Part shown: positions 58,463 through 64,000 of the stretch, piece by piece
Layout: the number at the start of each line of letters is the position of its first letter
How positions within the stretch are numbered: the stretch's first letter is position 1
Assembly: GCA_963920575.1 (NCBI GenBank)
Contig: OY986974.1
Span: 806,001 to 870,000, forward strand
Direction: 5' to 3'
Length of the DNA: 64,000 bases
Source: Narthecium ossifragum
Taxonomy: Eukaryota; Streptophyta; Magnoliopsida; Dioscoreales; Nartheciaceae
Translations under genes and position numbers: made by a program
Notes under the pieces: model-generated
Database searches by the model: none
The model's input: the letters and a program-made list of their open reading frames with translations, nothing else
Told to the model about the DNA's origin: nothing

Positions 58463-58582
58463 AGCCCTTCCCCCCCCCCCCCCCGGCGTCCCTGTCCCTC
58501 GGTGTCCCCGTCCCTCGGTGTCCTCGTCCCCGACGTCTCCGTCCCCGGCACCCCCCCCCCCCCCCCCCCCCCCCCCCCGAGC
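58463..58582. repeat. C-runs with GTCCCCGTCCCTCGGTGTC repeats
   Basis: Two long C homopolymers (about 58469-58484 and 58552-58578) flank repeats of a CCGTCCCTCGGTGTC-type unit. The minus strand is G-rich enough to form quadruplex structures. Open frames here are artefacts. Confidence 0.8.
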
Positions 58583-58919
58583 CCCCGGTGTCTCCCCGTC
58601 CCCGTCTCCCACCCGGCGTCGCTTGGATCCGCCTAAACCGCCGGTAAACGGCGCGATCCAAACCATTGGATCAACTCCCCATACTCTACCAACCTCTCCT
58701 CCGATCTCCCCGACCACCGATCGTCCCTCCTCGGCGGCGATCATGCTCTGGCGACTCTAAGCCGTCGGAAAAAATAAAACAAAAAATGTTGGAGGGAGTA
58801 AGTAACGGGGAGAGAGAAAACAAAGGGAAAAATGAAATATATGAGAAAAATTCAGAAAAATTGGAAAAAAAATAGTAGAAAAATAGGGAAATAGAGGAAA
58901 ATACCGTGAACAATATGGA

Positions 58920-60110
58920 ACTTACTTCTCATACAATATAGTAGTTACTTTTCATGAAATATGGAAGTTACTTTTCGCAATACTGTAAACAATATGGAAC
59001 TTAATTTTTGTTGTTACTCCCAGAAAATTTTTGTAGTTACTTCCAAGAAAATTTTTGTACCAATTTTTGTAGTAACTATTTGTAGTTATTTTTCAGAAAA
59101 TTATAAAGTAACTACTAATATTTGGGAAGTAACTACCAAAATTTGTAGTTACTTTCCAGAAATTGTAAAGTAACTACCAATATTTTGGTAAGAAAAAAAT
59201 ATGAAAATTGGAAATAACTACCAATATATGTAGTTATTTCCCAGAAATTGTAATAGAAAAATGCTTCAAAAAAGCTGTAGTTACTTCACACTTCAACTGA
59301 TAGTTACTTCCCATTTAAACTGGTATTTACTTGCCAATTAAACTGATAGTTATTTTCACAGTTAACTGGTAGTTACTACACAGTTAAACTGGTAGTTACT
59401 TCTCATATAAACTGGTAGTTACTCCCCAATTAAATTGGTAGTTATTTTTCATAAATTGTAATAGAAAAATGGAAAGAGAAGTGATTGGGGTACATGCCAC
59501 GTAGGCATGTGCATCGTACATGCCCACATTCAACGGTCCAGATCTACTCATCTCCACTGGTCCCCATCACGTAAGTCAATAATACATGGCCACCTCAGCC
59601 ATGTGTAATGTACAATGGTTGAAATGCCATGTACACAAATCTTTTTTCAAATGGAAAACAAAGTAGTTACTTCCCTAGTTTATTGGTAGTTACTTCCCCC
59701 AATATAATGGTAGTTACTTCCCCAAGTATTGGTAATTACTTGCACAAGTATTGATAGTTACTTCCCCAGTATAATGGTAGTTACTTTTCCAATTTAATGG
59801 TAGTTACTATCAATATTGATGCAGTTACTTCTCCAGTCTAAGCTGGTAGTTACTTCTTCGCTTATTGGTATTTACTTCCCCAAGTATTGGTAGTTACTTC
59901 CCCATTGTAATGGTAGTTACTTCCCCAATATAATCGTAGTTACTTCCCATTATAATGGTAGTTACTTCCCCAAGTATGGGTAGTTGCTTCCCCAATATAA
60001 TGGTAATTACTTCCCCAGTTTAATGGTAGTTACCAACTCCCTTAATGCAATTACTTCTCCTGTTTAAGCTGGTAGTTACTTCTTCGCTTATTGGTAGTTA
60101 CTTCTTCCCT
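58920..60110 (+). repeat. Dispersed-to-tandem array of TAGTTACTTCCC motifs
   Basis: The words GTAGTTACTTCCC, GGTAGTTACTTCCCCAA and variants recur every 20-30 bp over about 1.2 kb, especially 59660-60110. Spacing is irregular. A non-array stretch at 59470-59650 interrupts it. The core matches the array at 1550-2465. Confidence 0.88.
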
Positions 60111-60159
60111 ATTCCCCTACCATTTTTCTTATTTTCCTTCCCCTTTTCCATATTTTTCT

Positions 60160-60650
60160 CCATTTTCCTTAAATTTTTTCCCCCTTTTCCTTCAACCAGC
60201 CTCCTCCTTCCCAAGCATGCTCCACCCCCCGCGGCGGCCCTGGCCCCCCGCACATCTCCCTGCTCGCCGCCCAGATCCATCTTGCTACGCCCGCCCTGAA
60301 TCGCCCTGCTCCTCCCCCGCGGCCGCCCTGGCCCCCGCCCCCTGGATCCGCCCCTCCTGTCCCCTCGCCCTGCTCCACCGCGATCTGGTCGCTGCCCGTC
60401 GTGATCTGGTCGCCACCCGCCCTACTCCGTCGCCATCTCCTTCCCCAACACCTCCCCGCCGCGATCTGGTCGCCCCCCGCTCTGCTACGTCACCATCTCC
60501 TTCCCCAGCGTCCACGCTGGATCCACCTCCGTCCTCACCGGATCCGCAACTCAGCGGCCCTCTCCTTCCGTCTCTTGCTGGATCCACCCCCTCCGCCCCG
60601 CTGCCCCCGCCGCCCTCTCCTTCCATCAGAGCTTGGCCAGTCATTTAGAA
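60160..60650. repeat. GC-rich low-complexity block with CGCGATCTGGTCGCC repeats
   Basis: CGATCTGGTCGC / TGATCTGGTCGCC recurs near 60379, 60403 and 60459, and TCACCATCTCCTTCCCCA / TCGCCATCTCCTTCCCCA recurs near 60430 and 60490. A long Pro/Ser-rich frame across it reflects composition, not a recognised protein. Confidence 0.6.
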
Positions 60651-60787
60651 TGAGATAAATTAAGGTTAAAGGGTATTTTAGAGATTAAAAAAATACAGCT
60701 ATAAAAAATAGACTAAATGGCTTAAGAACTTATAAGAAGACTATCCAGCAAATAAAGTCTCCTAAAGAGACTAAACAACAATTATCC

Positions 60788-61601
60788 GATAGGTTTTAAG
60801 TTGGTCAGGACAAGAACATGGACATGGATTAAAGTCCAAAATCCAAAGAAATGATAAAAATGCTGGCCGTAAATAACTCGTGACCCATCTGTTGTGGTCT
60901 TGTGGATTTCGTGCGCCCATCGCTCGCGTGGACGTCGTGTCGAGAAGGCAACCAAATCCTCAGGCCCACCACGAGAAACCCATTGCAGCGAGTTGACTTA
61001 AGCCACGAGGGGCACGACTATCGAAGCCCAAGCCGACTAAACCGAATGCGACCGTGGGCTTTCCAATCGGCAACGAGTCATTTTCTCCCCTTGTTCGTCA
61101 GATTATTTATATATATATATATTCTCATTAAAAAAAGTAAAAAAAAAACCTCTTTATTGCATATATATTCTTTGAATACCTTAACTAAATAAAAATCATT
61201 TTGATTGAACTAATTTGAGTAAAAATAATCAAAATAAGTTTCAGAATCTTGGAAGAGAAAACAGGCAAAATGATTTTTTGAGAGTAACTTATCTCAAAAT
61301 ACTCATAAAGTAAATGATATTCTGGTCATTTTAAACATATGATTCATTTTTTCATTCTTTCCTTTCAAAATTTTCAAGTTTCACTTATTATATGTAGGTG
61401 CAGTAATTATTTTATATATTATTGTAAAACTTATATTTTGGAGCGTATATGTGACTAGGTGGGACCTCTGCCACCTGGCAGGGTAACCATCAGATTAATG
61501 GATGATTCGGTTATAAAAATCGAATTTGATTAATGGATTAGTATGGATATCATATAAAGTTAACATTATAAGGGGGCGGTTATGCATAATCGTTTTTGCT
61601 T
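60788..61601. other. Intergenic DNA
   Basis: No gene is recognised. The phrase GACCTCTGCCACCTGGCAGGG near 61465 is related, in inverted orientation, to one near 17790-17810. Confidence 0.4.
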
Positions 61602-62346
61602 CTTATAAGGTTGACTAGTACTCACCTGTGCCCCTGACACAGTTTTTAGTTATTGTTAATATAAAATTTTAACAAACTCCCTGTAGTTTGTCTGGTTAGA
61701 TGGCTGTGTTGACCCATATGTGGTTCAGGGTTCGAAGGTTGGTTATAGCTTTTTGTTCACTGCTACCATAAAACATAGTCAATAAAATATTATAAGTCTA
61801 ACTTAGGGTGTATAAAATAAATATATAAGTCTTTGCATATTGCATAAGATAATATTAATAGAACTTAGGTTGATATGAATTAATGCAGGTTTATATAAAG
61901 CAAACTTAGAGAATATTATATAAAGAAATTTAAGAGATATGAATTAATGCAGGTTAACCGTTATTACTCCTTATAAGGTTGACTAGTACTTACATGTGTC
62001 CCTGGCACAGTTTTTAGTTATTATTAATATAAATTTTTAATAAACTCTTTATAGTTTGTCTGGTTAGACGGCTGTGTTGACCCGTAAGTGGTTTAGGGTT
62101 CGAAGGTTGGTCATAGCTTTTTGTTCACTGCCACCATAAAACATAGCCAATAAAACATAAAATAAAATATTATAAGTCTAACTTAGGGTATATAAAATAA
62201 ATATAAGTCTTTGCATATTGCATAAGATAATATTAATAGAACTTAGGTTGATATGAATTAATGCAGGTTTATATAAAGCAAACTTAAAGAATATATATAA
62301 AAAAATTTAGGGGATATGAATTAATGCAGGTTAACCGTTATTGCTC
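61602..62346. repeat. Tandem duplication of a ~370-bp unit with tRNA-like boxes
   Basis: Unit 1 (61602-61969) and unit 2 (61970-62346) each begin CTTATAAGGTTGACTAGTAC, and a third truncated copy starts at 62347. Each contains TGGTTAGATGG or TGGTTAGACGG (61693, 62061) followed by GGTTCGAAGG (61729, 62097). The spacing resembles A and B boxes of tRNA-type pol III promoters. No cloverleaf tRNA can be drawn, so a SINE-like relic is the most I would claim. It ends about 250 bp before the HDR start codon. Confidence 0.75.
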
Positions 62347-62602
62347 CTTATAAGGTTGATGTATATTTAAAACTAACTAGAGAATATGATAAAAATATAT
62401 AAAATTAACTTAAGAAAATATACATGTAAATAAATTAATATAAGAGAAACGATTGTAACCGTTATTGCATATTATACGGTATTTGTGAGGGGTTGGGAAT
62501 AAAGGAAAACCCTAAAATAGAATATACTGATGAAAAAAATGGAGTTGGGAATAAAGAAAGCTTGATCGATATATCCTCACCGCTCTGCCGTCTCTTCCTC
62601 TA

Positions 62603-63248
62603 ATGGCCATCTCCACGCAGCTCGCACGCTTCTCCTCCAGCCTCCTCGGCCCGGCCCCAGCTACCGGCGCAAGATCTCAACCAGGCCGCCGTGGTCCCGC
62701 TTTGGTCACCGTGAGATGTGGAGGCGGCGCCGCCACCGAGGGAGCCACTTCCCTCGATCCCGGCTTCGACAAGAAGGCCTTCCGCCACAACCTCACTCGC
62801 AGCGAGAACTACAACCGCAAGGGGTTTGGGCATAAGGAGGAGACCCTTGAGCTCATGAACCAGGAGTACACCAGTAATCCTCCCTTCTCCTCCTCTCGAT
62901 TTCTCTTCCCTAATTTCGAGTTTTAAAGCACAAAATCTCCGGGGATTCTAGCTTACAAAGGATGAATTTTTCTATGTCGAATTCCTCTTGGAAACTGAAT
63001 GTTGAGATAGTTTCGAAGTCACTGATCGAAGCTTCATTTTGGTTATTGCAGGCGATGTTATTAAGACTCTGAAGGAGAACAACTACGAATACACATGGGG
63101 AAACGTGACTGTGAAGCTGGCCGAGGCCTTCGGGTTTTGCTGGGGGGTGGAAAGGGCTGTTCAGATTGCGTATGAGGCCAGGAAGCAGTTCCCGGAGGAG
63201 AAGATTTGGATCACGAATGAAATTATACACAATCCAACAGTCAACAAG
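62603..63248 (+). CDS. HDR: 4-hydroxy-3-methylbut-2-enyl diphosphate reductase, first two exons (gene continues past the window)
   Basis: Exon 1 is 62603-62873 and exon 2 is 63052-63248, joined by a GT-AG intron with phase preserved (EYTS then [10 protein letters not shown]). The 156 residues include an Ala/Ser/Arg-rich chloroplast transit peptide (about residues 1-35) and the plant-specific segment [20 protein letters not shown]. The start of the IspH domain follows, with [12 protein letters not shown], whose Cys120 is the first iron-sulfur ligand, and [14 protein letters not shown] carrying a conserved His. HDR is the last enzyme of the plastid MEP pathway, making IPP and DMAPP from HMBPP. 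The remaining exons with the other cluster cysteines would lie beyond 64000. The ATG is the first in frame after a CT-rich leader. Confidence 0.95.
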
Positions 63249-64000
63249 GTCTGTGAACACTCGAAGCCTACCTCTCTTCAAACTCTATTGTTGGAATGCG
63301 TGGAAATGGCCTGTTATGCTTGTTAGTGACTAGTGGGTGTGAGACTTGGAAAATCAAACTACATATCTAGGAATTCATCTTGTGCTTTTTAAACTGTTAA
63401 GGTTTACTGTTATCTGGCCGCAGTGGCCACCTGTTCATATTAGCTAACGAATGACTATGTTCTTACAAAATATTTCAGCTGCCATTATTAGGAGACCTAA
63501 TTGATCGAATAATACTAAGATGTGTTATGGCGAATGCGTAAAATCATATGCGAGTCGGACCCAAGTCTGAAAGTTTCTTTTTCCTGATAATTGGCAATAT
63601 ATTTAGTTCTTCTCCTTAAAGAGAACACTATAGCCTGGAAAAAATAGTTCATATCCTGGTTAGACTAGCTTGGGTGTAATAAGTATTTTCTTATGCAATT
63701 AAGATTACTTAATTGAGAAAAGAGCTTCTAAGGCTAAGCACGCCTAGGAAAATAGACTTCTCTTTGCATTAACCCTCTTCTTCCAGCTCTCTTCTTTGTT
63801 GAGCCTTTGGCTTAGCATCCATAAAACCAACATGTGGCTTCTTCATTCGTCTGATATATCAAGTTCGACCATTAAAGGCCCTTCACCACCCATATCAATG
63901 TGTATGTGGCTACTAATATTTAGCCTTAGTATACGATATCACCAAGGATATGCCAATGGGAGCATCTCATTAATGTTTTAATCGCAAGTTTTTTTTCACA
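63249..64000 (+). other. Intron 2 of HDR, running off the window
   Basis: The donor GTCTGTG follows AAC AAG at 63249. No further HDR exon was recognised before the right edge, so this intron is at least 750 bp. Confidence 0.7.

Larger units (their letters stand above)
58256..60787. mobile_element. Candidate non-autonomous TIR element, ~2.5 kb
   Basis: The left end (GGGGATTTGTCAAATGGTCTC) and the inverted right end (GGATAATTGTTGTTTAGTCTC on the minus strand) align with mismatches. Both are followed by self-complementary GTCTC...GAGAC words and a CATTTAGT phrase further in. The interior is a C-rich block, an AGTTACTTYCC array and a second C-rich block, without transposase. No clear target duplication was found, so the boundaries and superfamily are open. 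Confidence 0.45.

Noticed and set aside
60091..60648. 185-residue Pro/Ser-rich frame
   Set aside because: It follows the C-rich composition and internal repeats of the TIR element, with several equally long overlapping frames.
61690..61760. A tRNA gene
   Set aside because: A- and B-box-like words are present, but no acceptor stem or anticodon arm can be paired.

Overview
This is nuclear DNA of a flowering plant. Its genes have short exons, GT-AG introns and plant-specific families, and it is rich in LTR retrotransposons, MITEs and microsatellites. The GC-rich first exons of the homeodomain and HDR genes fit a monocot. The species cannot be fixed from the sequence. One 200-N assembly gap lies at 27155-27354.

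Host genes. Five are supported: the 3' end of a BTB/POZ-like gene at the left edge (2-292, +); a complete seven-exon type I inositol polyphosphate 5-phosphatase (5468-7895, +); a complete four-exon BEL1-like homeodomain gene (10909-15810, -) that uses a GC-AG first intron; a complete eleven-exon DA1/DAR1-type LIM peptidase (52477-57429, +); and the first two exons of chloroplast HDR/IspH (62603 onward, +). They are unrelated single genes, not an operon or pathway cluster.

Transposon-rich middle. From about 17 to 46 kb the window is mostly mobile DNA and gene debris. (1) A non-autonomous Ty3/gypsy-like element lies on the minus strand, ending at 34994. It has about 1.6 kb LTRs, a tRNA-Asp primer site, a polypurine tract and one unusual reading frame split by a single UGA. 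(2) A small copia element (40990-45954, 5-bp duplication GAGAG) keeps LTRs, primer site and gag but has no pol. A 2.3 kb gypsy solo LTR (42711-45014, duplication TCCGA) is nested inside it. (3) There is a 615 bp hAT element with an exact 8-bp duplication, a cluster of Tourist-like MITEs, and a foldback element. (4) There are decayed fragments of lipoxygenase, a CHX cation/H+ exchanger, MTHFR and two LINE-type RNase H regions.

Repeat arrays. Two arrays about 57 kb apart (about 1.6-2.5 kb and 58.9-60.1 kb) share a core AGTTACTTYCC. The first abuts the lipoxygenase fragment; the second lies within a candidate inverted-repeat element flanked by 30-bp palindromic repeats. A seven-unit, roughly 104-bp satellite at 8.47-9.13 kb carries a G-box (CACGTG) in nearly every unit. 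LTRs of three different retroelement families each hold clusters of the palindrome GATCGATC.

Most interesting. The gypsy-like element's protein carries three copies of a repeated module I do not recognise and an in-frame UGA. The copia element is a gag-only terminal-repeat retrotransposon whose nesting can be read base by base. The GATCGATC clusters recur in unrelated LTRs. No CRISPR, operon or prokaryotic feature is present.
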